Source: a virus
IMG/VR virus record: IMGVR_UViG_3300031339_000014
Span: 1 to 45,047 of that record
Length of the DNA stretch: 45,047 nt
Direction: 5' to 3' (one strand)
Notes under the pieces: generated by a model
Told to the model about the DNA's origin: nothing
Databases searched by the model: none
What the model saw: the letters and a program-made list of their open reading frames with translations, nothing else
In this document: positions 27,483-36,685 of the stretch, one piece after another
Position numbering within the stretch: position 1 is the stretch's first letter
Layout: each line of letters begins with the position of its first letter
Program-made: the position numbers and the translations under genes

Positions 27483-30400
27483 ATGGCTGAAAAAGATGAT
27501 ATTGAGTTAGACGATTTTGATCTCGACGAGTTCGACTTCGACGAGTTTAACATGGATCCGGCGGATGCGGTGGACGACCGCAAACCCACTACGGTTATAA
27601 AAGACAGTGCTATAGAGGGATTTCGCGGATCGCTCACTGACGAAAACGTTGTTCGGCGTGCCCTTGAGAAGTCGTTACCAAAAGAGTACGAATCCACCTT
27701 TGAGGCATTGGACGCCGCCGGTGACACCAAAGACAAAATAAAAGACGCAATGGAACCTGTGGCCAAACAGGCTAAACAGGTAGCTCGGCAGAACAAGGCG
27801 TTGTTGTCCAGGTTTCTGCCAAAGAAGATGGCGGAGAAACTGGAAGGCTGGTCTCAGAACGAGGATGAGAGTGGTGGGTATGAAACCATTGACCCACGCG
27901 CGGCTGAGGTCGGTGCATCCCTGGCAGACATATTTCGACTGAATCAAGAAAAAGACACGGAAACACGATCAGCCGATCAAGACAGCGATACCGAACGTTT
28001 CGCCATAAAGGAAGAGGCGGAAACCAAGCGCCACATGTCCCAAGTGGAGGTTCTTGAGGCCATACGATCAGGCATCTCTCGGCAAACTGACTATCAAGAC
28101 CAGGTCCTGACCAAGTATCAGCAAAAACACCTGGAATTGACTTACCGTCAGTTGTACACGTTTCAAGACATCTTGGATCTGAACAAGCGCCAAGCCGAAT
28201 CCGATAACAAATCCCTAGCTGAGATTGTTAAAAACACCGGATTGCCTGAGACGCAAAAGATCAAAGCGTTCGAAGAAGCCAAACGCGAAGTTCAAGCCGA
28301 CCTTCGTCGTGAGGCCGTAGAAGGCGCCGCGGGGTACGTCAAGGGCGTTGGCGGAAAGATGATCGGTAACACTATCAACACCGTAAAGGATCGTTTAACG
28401 ACCGCGCTGTCCACGATTCAAGAAACGATGGGCGTCACGGACGGAATGGACGAATCTCCACTTGGCATGATTGGTAACATGCTAGGCTCCAGCGGTGGCC
28501 AAGCTGCCATGGAAAAGGGCATCGCCGCCGCGTTAAAGAAACTGGGTCAGGATGCAGACGAGTCTAACGTAAAAAGGATGGGCGCCAGAATGGCGCTTAT
28601 GCTACAAGAAGCCCCCGAGAAGCTTTTGTCATGGACAGCTTCAACGTCGGGCCGTGGCGGGCTGATAGGGTTCTTTGAAAACTTTGTTAAGGATCAAGTG
28701 CCCTCGTTCAGTCGTGTAGGCAACATTGACATCGAGCAGATTGCCGACGCCGACGAAGCAGCCACGTTCACCAATCGCGTTGCCCGAGCGATCACCGATG
28801 TGATCCCTGGGTATCTGTCCATGCAGCTGCAGCAACTGAGACTTCTGGTCTCAGGCGGTGAGCCGGTTGGCAAAATCGAGTACAACCCTGAAACGGGGCA
28901 GTTCGGAGCGGCGGAAGACAAAGCCAAAACGGTTGAAGATCGTCTGTTTGGCGGCGCATCTGAAAAATACCAGCGCAACATGAAAGAGGCAACCGATGGG
29001 CTCCTAGGGGGCGCTGAGGTCACGGACGACCAACGTAAAGAACTTGAGAACTTCCTGTACGACCAGTTTTCAAAAGGAAAGACGGCGCTGATTAGTGAAT
29101 TGCCTGCCGCTATCAGTCGGTCCGAGTACGTCCAAGAGGACAACAAGAAAATCCTGTCGGACATTTTGACTAAAAACGTCTACGATAGCACGGGTAAGCA
29201 TTACCAGAGCGCTACGGTCCAAAACACCACCCGTAAAACGTACGGCAAAGTAGGAGATCTAAGAGAGAGCCTACCTTACGTCAAGGAAACATTGGATCAG
29301 ATGATCAGCGCAGGGTACCGCGACGATCTGGTCAAAATGGGCCTCATTGACGTTAAAGGCAAAATAGATCACGACGTCGTCGCTGAACACTTAAGCGGTC
29401 GGCCCATCTCAAAAAGGAGAGAAGATGGCACATTTAAGACTCGTGTGGCGTCTGGGGATCGTGACGTTGCTGATGGCGATCGCGTGGTTGTACCTCGTGT
29501 TCAAAACCCCCGTGCAGATATGGAAGAGCGAGGAAGAACTTCGCACGGGGAAGCCCTCAGCGAAAAACCCCCCACGTCAGAAACCTCCTCGGAAATAGAC
29601 GAAATACTGCGACTTATTGCGGAGGAAGTTTCCGAAGCGGGCAAAGTCACGGTATTGCGTTTGTCTCAGTTAGTAGAGGGTCAGTCCACCCAGATCGAAA
29701 AACTGGACGCTCTAATACTCGGGTTAGCCACCCCTAGAGCCCAAACCCAAATGGCCGATTCCGGACAAATGGACACCCTCCGTCAAGCTATAGAGGACTG
29801 CTGCGTTAAGGACGAAGCGGCCGAGCAAATCGAATTGCTGCGGCAAATCCTAGCCATCATTCCTGAATCGGCTGCCTTAGGCGGTGCGCCGACCGAAGGC
29901 AGTAAGCCTATCCTTAAAAGCATCGCCGATCGTGTGGGCAAAGTGGCTAAGGGATCCAGTGACATTCTACAATCGTACTTTAAAGGCGCTTTTGGTGTCA
30001 TGGGTAAGGTAGTAGAGACAGGTGGCCAACTGGCTCAACCGCTGGCACAAGGTGCGGGCAGCTTGTTAAAGTCAGTCGGTAAACGCCTGACGCAAGGCAA
30101 AGCCGAAGCCGAAGCGCTCTATGTCAAAGGACGTGCGAGCATTGCTATCCACATGAGCAAGTTGCGTGCGGGTGAATACATTGATGGGTTGACGGGTGAG
30201 ACTCTGTGGTCCCTGGAAGATCTGAAGGCCTGCAAAGGCGACATCCAAAACAAAGCAGGCGAAGTGGTCCTGACCGTGGAGGAGTTGGCTAAGGGTTTGT
30301 ACGACAAACACGGCAAAGGGATCATCATCAAAGCCGCGGGTTTCCTTAAATCCTACTACTCGATGTTGTGGGGTGGCGGTAAGACGTTGTTAGGCTTTAT

Positions 30401-33400
30401 ACCCCCAACCGTGAGGGCGGCGACAGGATTTGCCAAAGGGATCTTGATGCGTCAGCAGGACATCTACGTCAAAGGCGAGGGCACGCCGCGCATCCTCGCC
30501 AACCTTTTGCAGCGTGGCCATTATCGGTCACAAACCACGGGTAAATCCATCTACACCTACGATGACATTGATGGCTCTATCATTGACCCGGACGATCGGG
30601 TCGTGCTGTCCATGGAGGAGTTGGAGAAAGTGGTGGGCAAAGACGGTAAACCTATCCGGTCGCTCACTGAAAAAGGCGTGGAGCTGGTCAAGGCGTATTA
30701 CGGCGCGTTGTGGGGCGTTACTAAAGGCGTGGGTCGGTTTGTGGGTGGGTTAGCCACCGGCATCAAAGATCGCATTGCAGGTAAAAGCGAGCGTGAGGGT
30801 AGTGGCGGTGCTATGGATGAGGAGCAATCTGAGCGTACCTGGACGTACTGGGACGAGCAGTTGGCTATTCTCCGTCGCATCGACACGCGTTTCACCGGAG
30901 GTCCTCCTGCCACTGAGGCGGGCTCTGCTGGTCCCATCGGTCCTATGGGCACTAATGCCACGTTGGCATCAGACTCCGATGGTTACACCGCCCCACTGGG
31001 TCCACAGGCCCCCTCAGGGCCTGCCACACCCAGGGCCTTAGTGGCGACGCTACCGCCTCGTATCGCGGGAGGCCCATCTGAGCCTGAGGCGGGCGAGACA
31101 GCCCCCGTGGGTCCTACAGGGCCTACTGGAACTGATGCCTTGACTTCGCCCGCCCCCGATGTCTATGCCGCCCCACAGGGTCTTAAAGACACTGTGGGGG
31201 ATGCAGGTGCAGATCAATCGGCCACACTCAGGACCTTGACGTCACCACCTCAGGGCGGCGATGGCACAAGGGGTCCTGGTGTACCCCCCGACTCACTAGG
31301 TCCACAGACCCCTTCGGGACTTGCCACACCCAGAGCCTTAGTGTCGCCACCTCAGGGCGGCTACGCCGCCGACACACCGCTTGTAGGTCCTGCAGGGCCC
31401 ATGAGCCCTAATGCCTCACCGGTCTCAGACCCAGATGATTATACCGCACCACAGAGGTTTATAGGGCCTGCGGGGGATGTAGATGTAGGCCAACCTGCCA
31501 CACCCAGAGCCTTAGTGTCGCCACCTCAGGGCGGCTACGCCGCCCCACAGGAGCCCGAGGCCTCCAATGAAACCTCCGACGACAAAGAACCGAACCTAGG
31601 TGCACCGTCTAAAGCCCCTTCCCAGGGCGACGGAAACCTCCTAGGCGGTGTCGCCGGTAAGCTCACAGGGGCGGTGGGGTCGTTGAAAGACACGTTCTCC
31701 AACTACTTCTCCAAATCGGGAGAGAATGAGGAAGAACACAATCGGGACCGTGACCAACAAACCGGCATACTGACCAACCTGACCTCCGCCACGAAAGAAC
31801 GAGGCGATAAGCTGGACGACCTTCAGCAAAGTCAACTCGACTCTCAGGCCCAAATGACCAAGACGCTGAAAGGTATCGAGGAGAATACGGAAAAGGATGA
31901 GCTGCGTGAAGGCGGTTGGCGTGAGAGAATGGCAGCACGTAAAGCCAAAAGCTCAGGCGAGGGTGAGGAGGAAGGTGAAGACGACGAGCCTCAGTTAGGA
32001 GAAGCCTCCAAGACCCTAGGGTACGAAAAGAAATCCATGGCGGATGTTTTGTTCGGGCCGTTAGGGGGTATCGTTGAAAAGTTCGGCGAGTACATGGGGG
32101 TGTTCAAAGGCGCCATTGCTGGATTAACAGGTTGGATGGCCGCCAAGTTGTTTGGCGGAGCGGCTACGTCGGCTGCGGACGCCGCAGGCGATCTGGCCGG
32201 TGGGGGTCCTAGGCGTGGCCGTGGTGTCATGTCTCGTCTATGGGGCGGTGTTAAAAACGTGGCCAAGAAAGGCGCCAGCCTGGCGGTAAGGGCAGCACCG
32301 TTGGTGTTACCGGCACTGGCCACAGCAGGCAGCGCCATCGCCACCGGCGCCGTGGCAGTGGGCGGCGCTATCGCCACCGGCGCCGCAGCCGTGGGCAGCG
32401 TACTGGCGTCGCCCATCGTACTCACCGCCGCTGCAGTGGCTGTGGTGGCGTACGGCGGGTACAAGTTGTATCAGTACGCCAGCCGCTACACGCCCAAAGT
32501 CCTAGACAGGTTGAGGTACGCGCACTACGGGTTAAACATCGACTCCGAGACAAACCGGACGCTGGTGATGTCCCTAGAAGCGTACCTGGACGACAACGTC
32601 TCCTGGAACAACGGCACGCCACAGATAACCCCTGACCCGAAGGACGATACTTTAGCAAAAATCCTAGGCCTGACGGGTGAGAATTCAGAGATGGATCCTC
32701 AGCTTTCTGGGATGTGGTTCCGAGATCGGTTCTTACCTACATGGGCTGCGCACCGTGCTATACTGCACAACGTCTACGACGATAGAGTGCCACTCAACGA
32801 GGTAGACGATCTAGAGCTGCATCAAAAGAAAGCGTTCCTGAGCAGTCTGTCGGGCGCCGTGTCTAACGCGGCGCTGAACATCATGAGTGGTCCTTACAAG
32901 GAAAAACCCCTGGAGTTCAACGCAGAGCAAGCCCGTGCCATGCACATGTGGGCGGTGGATGAGCTGGAGAAAGCAAAAGCGCCCGGTGTTAAAATACCGA
33001 CGCGTGGCGCGACCACCGTGGGCAAAAAGCCTGGGATAGACGATAAAGCCTCGTCCGCTTCGGCCAGTACTTTCCCAGAATACGACGACAACGGCAACAT
33101 CACCCGCACACCGGGCGGCAATCGAAACGGTATTGTGGGCACACCCCGCAGCAGTGGAGGCGCGTCTGGGTCATCCTGGGGTGGCTTTACAGCGAAAGAG
33201 TTAAAAAACTCGACCGCATCCAGTAAAGCCAACACCAAGTACATCCTAAGCATCAAACGCCACAAGCAATCGTCACAATCCACCATCTCAGACGCGGCAC
33301 TGATTGATAAAGGCACCGGGCACAAAGTACTGGAGTTCAAATTCCTAGAACGCCCAGGACCCGATACCAAAGAACCCAATCAAAGACAGCGCATACCGGA

Positions 33401-34568
33401 GGGCAGCTACAAACTAAAATGGCAGACTGCCACCGGCATCGCCGGTGTGCGTCCGCATTTACCCGTACCTTGGTTGTACGGCAACGGTGTGTCGGACGAT
33501 CGATACATTTACATTCATAACGGCAACTATCCTAGTCAAACCGACGGGTGTTTGCTGTGCGGAAAAGACGATGCACCGAACATGGTGACCAGTTCTGTGG
33601 ACACATTGGAGCGCTTGAAAACCGAGCTGCTGGCGATCGGGATTGAAAACGTCACAGTGGAGGTTTCCTCTGCCTACGCCGGTGGGCAGAAAGCCCCCAA
33701 GACCACAGAGCCTGCCATCGCTGAGGCGGCTAAGGCCGGCACCGCCGCCAGTGTGGCGGGTAACGGTGTGGAGTGGTCTGGTGAGCAGACTGCCATGAGA
33801 GCCATGGCGTACCAGCCAGGGCTACCTGAGGACGGGCGGGGTGAATCCCCCATCGATAGGCCTGGGAAGGCCTCAGACCGCGAGCAGGAGGCTTTGTCTA
33901 GGATCCCCGAGGATTGGGTCACTAAGGAAGACATCGCCACTGTGGACGCCTCACTGGCCGCACAGCACCCCGACAAATCGTCGCGAGAGATCCGTACCCT
34001 AAAGGACATAGAGCTCACGCGTCTGACCAACCAGCGGAAGAACGATTGGTTGAGTGAGAACGGTGTGTCAGTGACCGCTGCAAAGGCGGGGGGTGCCGTG
34101 GCGGATGCCACGTCAGTCGGTAAACCTAAAGTCCGTAGCTACGGACCTGTTCAGGAAACCATGGCCTCGGCGGTATACCGCCCGGAGGCGCCTGCTTTAG
34201 CTGAGAAGCCCAAGCGGGTGATGGCCACGGGTGTGGACGTGGAATCCGATGTTCAGGAGACGCGCGAAGCAGAGCGTCTCGCACAGTCTCAGAACGACCA
34301 ACGTGAGCAGTCTAACTTGACACAGCGCGTCGATAAAGAACGCCGTCAGCAACGCGAGTCGGTGTCTAGAATCGAATCGGTGTTAGGGGAGCAGCTGAGC
34401 ACGCAACGTCACATGAGCGACAACCTGGACAAGTTGGTCTTGTTCGCGGAAAGTAAGTTCCAACAAGACACCAACAAATCCCCGGCAGAGTATCTGGTAA
34501 AACGAGGATACCGACCCCCACAAGGAAGGAAAGAAGCGTTTAAGCCGATCGTGGATTTGTCAAGTTAG
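27483..34568 (+). CDS. Giant virion protein, 2361 aa, with DUF5675-like domain
   Basis: Divergent from beta-prime; GAGG lies seven bases before ATG 27483. Regions: an acidic start with D/E/F repeats (1-30); helical, coiled-coil-like segments (150-650); a tandem duplication at about 860-1090 (two copies of an xYVKG...GKxI...LVKAYY-type unit); a collagen-like Gly-Pro linker (1139-1360) with repeated ATPRALVSPPQGGYAA; an Ala/Val-rich hydrophobic segment (about 1600-1660) that may span a membrane; and a DUF5675-type domain (about 1920-2065) with PEGSYKL, IHNGN and TDGCLLCG, giving a His...Cys pair like YkuD-type enzymes. In phiKZ the gene in this place (gp181) is a large tail lytic protein; no SLT domain was seen. 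A tail/inner-virion cell-wall role is inferred. Confidence 0.85.
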   Translation: MAEKDDIELDDFDLDEFDFDEFNMDPADAVDDRKPTTVIKDSAIEGFRGSLTDENVVRRALEKSLPKEYESTFEALDAAGDTKDKIKDAMEPVAKQAKQVARQNKALLSRFLPKKMAEKLEGWSQNEDESGGYETIDPRAAEVGASLADIFRLNQEKDTETRSADQDSDTERFAIKEEAETKRHMSQVEVLEAIRSGISRQTDYQDQVLTKYQQKHLELTYRQLYTFQDILDLNKRQAESDNKSLAEIVKNTGLPETQKIKAFEEAKREVQADLRREAVEGAAGYVKGVGGKMIGNTINTVKDRLTTALSTIQETMGVTDGMDESPLGMIGNMLGSSGGQAAMEKGIAAALKKLGQDADESNVKRMGARMALMLQEAPEKLLSWTASTSGRGGLIGFFENFVKDQVPSFSRVGNIDIEQIADADEAATFTNRVARAITDVIPGYLSMQLQQLRLLVSGGEPVGKIEYNPETGQFGAAEDKAKTVEDRLFGGASEKYQRNMKEATDGLLGGAEVTDDQRKELENFLYDQFSKGKTALISELPAAISRSEYVQEDNKKILSDILTKNVYDSTGKHYQSATVQNTTRKTYGKVGDLRESLPYVKETLDQMISAGYRDDLVKMGLIDVKGKIDHDVVAEHLSGRPISKRREDGTFKTRVASGDRDVADGDRVVVPRVQNPRADMEERGRTSHGEALSEKPPTSETSSEIDEILRLIAEEVSEAGKVTVLRLSQLVEGQSTQIEKLDALILGLATPRAQTQMADSGQMDTLRQAIEDCCVKDEAAEQIELLRQILAIIPESAALGGAPTEGSKPILKSIADRVGKVAKGSSDILQSYFKGAFGVMGKVVETGGQLAQPLAQGAGSLLKSVGKRLTQGKAEAEALYVKGRASIAIHMSKLRAGEYIDGLTGETLWSLEDLKACKGDIQNKAGEVVLTVEELAKGLYDKHGKGIIIKAAGFLKSYYSMLWGGGKTLLGFIPPTVRAATGFAKGILMRQQDIYVKGEGTPRILANLLQRGHYRSQTTGKSIYTYDDIDGSIIDPDDRVVLSMEELEKVVGKDGKPIRSLTEKGVELVKAYYGALWGVTKGVGRFVGGLATGIKDRIAGKSEREGSGGAMDEEQSERTWTYWDEQLAILRRIDTRFTGGPPATEAGSAGPIGPMGTNATLASDSDGYTAPLGPQAPSGPATPRALVATLPPRIAGGPSEPEAGETAPVGPTGPTGTDALTSPAPDVYAAPQGLKDTVGDAGADQSATLRTLTSPPQGGDGTRGPGVPPDSLGPQTPSGLATPRALVSPPQGGYAADTPLVGPAGPMSPNASPVSDPDDYTAPQRFIGPAGDVDVGQPATPRALVSPPQGGYAAPQEPEASNETSDDKEPNLGAPSKAPSQGDGNLLGGVAGKLTGAVGSLKDTFSNYFSKSGENEEEHNRDRDQQTGILTNLTSATKERGDKLDDLQQSQLDSQAQMTKTLKGIEENTEKDELREGGWRERMAARKAKSSGEGEEEGEDDEPQLGEASKTLGYEKKSMADVLFGPLGGIVEKFGEYMGVFKGAIAGLTGWMAAKLFGGAATSAADAAGDLAGGGPRRGRGVMSRLWGGVKNVAKKGASLAVRAAPLVLPALATAGSAIATGAVAVGGAIATGAAAVGSVLASPIVLTAAAVAVVAYGGYKLYQYASRYTPKVLDRLRYAHYGLNIDSETNRTLVMSLEAYLDDNVSWNNGTPQITPDPKDDTLAKILGLTGENSEMDPQLSGMWFRDRFLPTWAAHRAILHNVYDDRVPLNEVDDLELHQKKAFLSSLSGAVSNAALNIMSGPYKEKPLEFNAEQARAMHMWAVDELEKAKAPGVKIPTRGATTVGKKPGIDDKASSASASTFPEYDDNGNITRTPGGNRNGIVGTPRSSGGASGSSWGGFTAKELKNSTASSKANTKYILSIKRHKQSSQSTISDAALIDKGTGHKVLEFKFLERPGPDTKEPNQRQRIPEGSYKLKWQTATGIAGVRPHLPVPWLYGNGVSDDRYIYIHNGNYPSQTDGCLLCGKDDAPNMVTSSVDTLERLKTELLAIGIENVTVEVSSAYAGGQKAPKTTEPAIAEAAKAGTAASVAGNGVEWSGEQTAMRAMAYQPGLPEDGRGESPIDRPGKASDREQEALSRIPEDWVTKEDIATVDASLAAQHPDKSSREIRTLKDIELTRLTNQRKNDWLSENGVSVTAAKAGGAVADATSVGKPKVRSYGPVQETMASAVYRPEAPALAEKPKRVMATGVDVESDVQETREAERLAQSQNDQREQSNLTQRVDKERRQQRESVSRIESVLGEQLSTQRHMSDNLDKLVLFAESKFQQDTNKSPAEYLVKRGYRPPQGRKEAFKPIVDLSS
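29425..29598 (+). CDS. Overprinted membrane peptide gene, 57 aa (candidate)
   Basis: In the +1 frame inside the 2361-aa gene, AAGGAG (29414-29419) sits five bases before ATG 29425. The product starts MAHLRLVWRLG, continues into a hydrophobic helix IVTLLMAIAWLYLVF (about 12-26) after two arginines, and ends in a Lys/Pro-rich tail (PSAKNPPRQKPPRK). A single N-terminal membrane span with a basic tail could be an inner-membrane peptide or a spanin- or holin-like factor. The large frame is rather low-complexity here. A chance frame is possible; the strong ribosome binding site plus a membrane segment argue otherwise. Confidence 0.5.
   Translation: MAHLRLVWRLGIVTLLMAIAWLYLVFKTPVQIWKSEEELRTGKPSAKNPPRQKPPRK
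31322..31544 (+). repeat. Two 49-bp direct repeats in the collagen-like linker
   Basis: Copies at 31322-31370 and 31496-31544 are identical over 49 bases and both encode ATPRALVSPPQGGYAA. A related, diverged copy (CCACACCCAGGGCCTTAGTGG) begins near 31023. The linker also carries GPxGP triplets. The identity between copies suggests recent duplication or gene conversion. Confidence 0.85.
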
Positions 34569-34580
34569 ATCCATGAGTTA

Positions 34581-34626
34581 CAAGGTCGTCGTGGGGTGTC
34601 AAAACCTCGCGACGGCCTTGATTTTA
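34581..34626 (+). terminator. Hairpin terminator after the giant gene
   Basis: CAAGGTCGTCG (34581-34591) pairs with CGACGGCCTTG (34610-34620), with one G.U pair, and is followed by ATTTTAT. It lies 13 bases after the 2361-aa stop and before the 662-aa gene. Confidence 0.7.
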
Positions 34627-34654
34627 TGATGTTCAACCACAGGAGTTTGAGGAC

Positions 34655-36643
34655 ATGGCTTACATCCCCACCAAAGACGTAAATTGGGTACGTCGATCGT
34701 TCTTCTTGCCCAAAATGGAGAGGGCGCCGTACGTACTCACCCCTGCCAGTCAAAAGTACACCAACACGTCACTGGGTGGCAACATTGCCATCAACCCCCC
34801 ACCCCAGTTTTGCGAATTCGCCGACCCCATGGTCGCCGGACGTGGGGGCACAGGCATGGGGCGATACTACAGCGAACACATCGACGACTCCGCGGTGCAC
34901 TTGCACATACGCGCGGGCGTCCCAAAGTTTAATTCAATGACCAACTTTTTCATAGGGCCTTTAGGTAAACAAGGGTTCTACGATCCAAACATGTCGTATC
35001 TGGCCCGTACTGGCCAGGAGCGTGGCGGGTTTTACTCCGCCGGTAAACTGTTCGGGTTTTTATTTACAGCGCCTTTGCAGCCGATCATTTTCATTGGCCG
35101 GGCAGTGAAGTTCATTTTCAACGTCAAGCCCTCCAGCCGATGGTACAATCTAAAACCCACCATGCCTTTGTATTGGGGGGCAGTCAATGTGATGGTCAAT
35201 CAGTTGGCCGTGAACATGAACTTAATACCCCCACTACTGACCATTGAGTCAAAAGGAAAAGAACCGGATTACATGGAAGGCTCTAGTGCAGAGAGTGTTA
35301 AAAATGTGATGCACGGACTGGACCCTCGCATCTTTCGCTCAAACGGCTCCATCGATATGTTTGCGGTGGCCACCAAAGCTCAGCGCTTACACGACGCTGC
35401 TCGCAAGAAGTTTGAAAAAGACGTTGAGGCCATTGCCGATCGGGACTCTGTCATCAGCATGTTGGACGAGTATGTAGGTACGGCGCCTGCGTACATGTAC
35501 AGCTCTGAGGACGGCGGACAGACCAGCGGCGTCCGACCCCCGCAACTGGAGCCGTCACCCGGGGACAACACCTTAGAAGCGTATCTGGATCGGTACCTCA
35601 ACAGCACAGAGGGCAAAGGCAAAGAGGTATCCGCAGAGGCCGCTCAAGATGACCAGGGTCGGTCGATCAAAGCCAATGACGATGGCAGTGGGTCGGCCAA
35701 CACCCCCTCGGATCCCGAGGAGAAGAAATCCTGGGCCTCGGATGCGTTCAGTAGTTTTTGGGAAGGCACCAACGATGCCGCCGAGTTTGTGACCTTCAAT
35801 GTACGCTCCAAAGACTCCGTTAGCGAGTCAGTCAGCAACTCCGCCGGCGAATCGGAGCTGGCGCAGACTCTGAACAACATGAACTCGTCGGGTCGTACTC
35901 GAAACTTCGCGTTTGCCGGAGGCAACGTGGGCGACAACGCCGCAATAAACGCGTTAGAGGGCGTGGGCAATGCGTTGAAAGACTTTGCGGTGGGAACAGC
36001 GGACGCGGTGGGTCTATCGGGATTAGCGGCGTTCAATGGCGCGGCATTTGTGGACATACCTAAGTACTGGCAAGATTCGTCGGTGACGTTTCCTCGCATG
36101 AGTTACAAGATGGAGCTGCGCTCCCCTTACGGTCATCCGGTTGCCAGGATGCAGTACGAGATGATCCCTATGCTCATGCTGCTGGCCATGGCGTTACCCA
36201 GATCGACGGGCAAACAATCCTACACCAGTCCGTTTCTGGTCGAGGCGTATTGCCAAGGTCGAGGTCAAGTCCGCATAGGGCTAATCGACTCCGTCACCAT
36301 CACCCGTGGGGTGGGTAACATGCCCTGGTCTAAAAAAGGGGAGCCTCGGGGCATTGACGTGGATTTTAGCATCATGGATTTGTCGTCCATTATGTCCATG
36401 CCGTTGAACTCTAATCAGGATCTGTTTGACGATGAAAACGCATACACCGATTACATGGCCACGTTGGGAGGGTTGAGTCTGGCCGATCAGATCTACTCCC
36501 TGCGCAAGCTGAACATCGATATGACGCGAGCGTTGTCGCAGGCTAAGTTAGACTTCACCGCCTCTAAAATAGGCGTCACAGCCTCCAGTGGCACTATAGG
36601 CCGGCTGATCAGTGCGTTTCGTCCAGGCGTGTTTTACCAATAG
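34655..36643 (+). CDS. Virion structural protein, 662 aa
   Basis: AGGAG and GAGG precede ATG 34655. The N-terminal 200 residues carry hydrophobic patches (FGFLFTAPLQPIIFIG near 130-145). A Ser/Asp/Gly-rich flexible middle (about 290-400) separates it from a C-terminal domain with MSYKMELRSPYGHP and MQYEMIPMLMLLAMALP, of a type common in giant-phage virion proteins. No catalytic site was seen. It follows the giant tail-type gene, as in the phiKZ-like order, and is followed by a terminator. The tail/baseplate role is inferred. Confidence 0.78.
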   Translation: MAYIPTKDVNWVRRSFFLPKMERAPYVLTPASQKYTNTSLGGNIAINPPPQFCEFADPMVAGRGGTGMGRYYSEHIDDSAVHLHIRAGVPKFNSMTNFFIGPLGKQGFYDPNMSYLARTGQERGGFYSAGKLFGFLFTAPLQPIIFIGRAVKFIFNVKPSSRWYNLKPTMPLYWGAVNVMVNQLAVNMNLIPPLLTIESKGKEPDYMEGSSAESVKNVMHGLDPRIFRSNGSIDMFAVATKAQRLHDAARKKFEKDVEAIADRDSVISMLDEYVGTAPAYMYSSEDGGQTSGVRPPQLEPSPGDNTLEAYLDRYLNSTEGKGKEVSAEAAQDDQGRSIKANDDGSGSANTPSDPEEKKSWASDAFSSFWEGTNDAAEFVTFNVRSKDSVSESVSNSAGESELAQTLNNMNSSGRTRNFAFAGGNVGDNAAINALEGVGNALKDFAVGTADAVGLSGLAAFNGAAFVDIPKYWQDSSVTFPRMSYKMELRSPYGHPVARMQYEMIPMLMLLAMALPRSTGKQSYTSPFLVEAYCQGRGQVRIGLIDSVTITRGVGNMPWSKKGEPRGIDVDFSIMDLSSIMSMPLNSNQDLFDDENAYTDYMATLGGLSLADQIYSLRKLNIDMTRALSQAKLDFTASKIGVTASSGTIGRLISAFRPGVFYQ

Positions 36644-36685
36644 ACGGCATAGCAGGAGGGCACTGTGCCCTCCTGCTCCTATGCT
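36644..36685. terminator. Bidirectional terminator with inverted TATGCYG motifs
   Basis: AGCAGGAGGGC-ACTGT-GCCCTCCTGCT (36651-36677) is flanked by GGCATA on the left and TATGCTG on the right, so the whole element is nearly palindromic. It lies between convergent stops at 36643 and 36679. Confidence 0.75.

Noticed and set aside
33674-34111. Leftward 145-aa Ser/Ala-rich ORF
   Set aside because: It is antisense to the giant structural gene and low in complexity.
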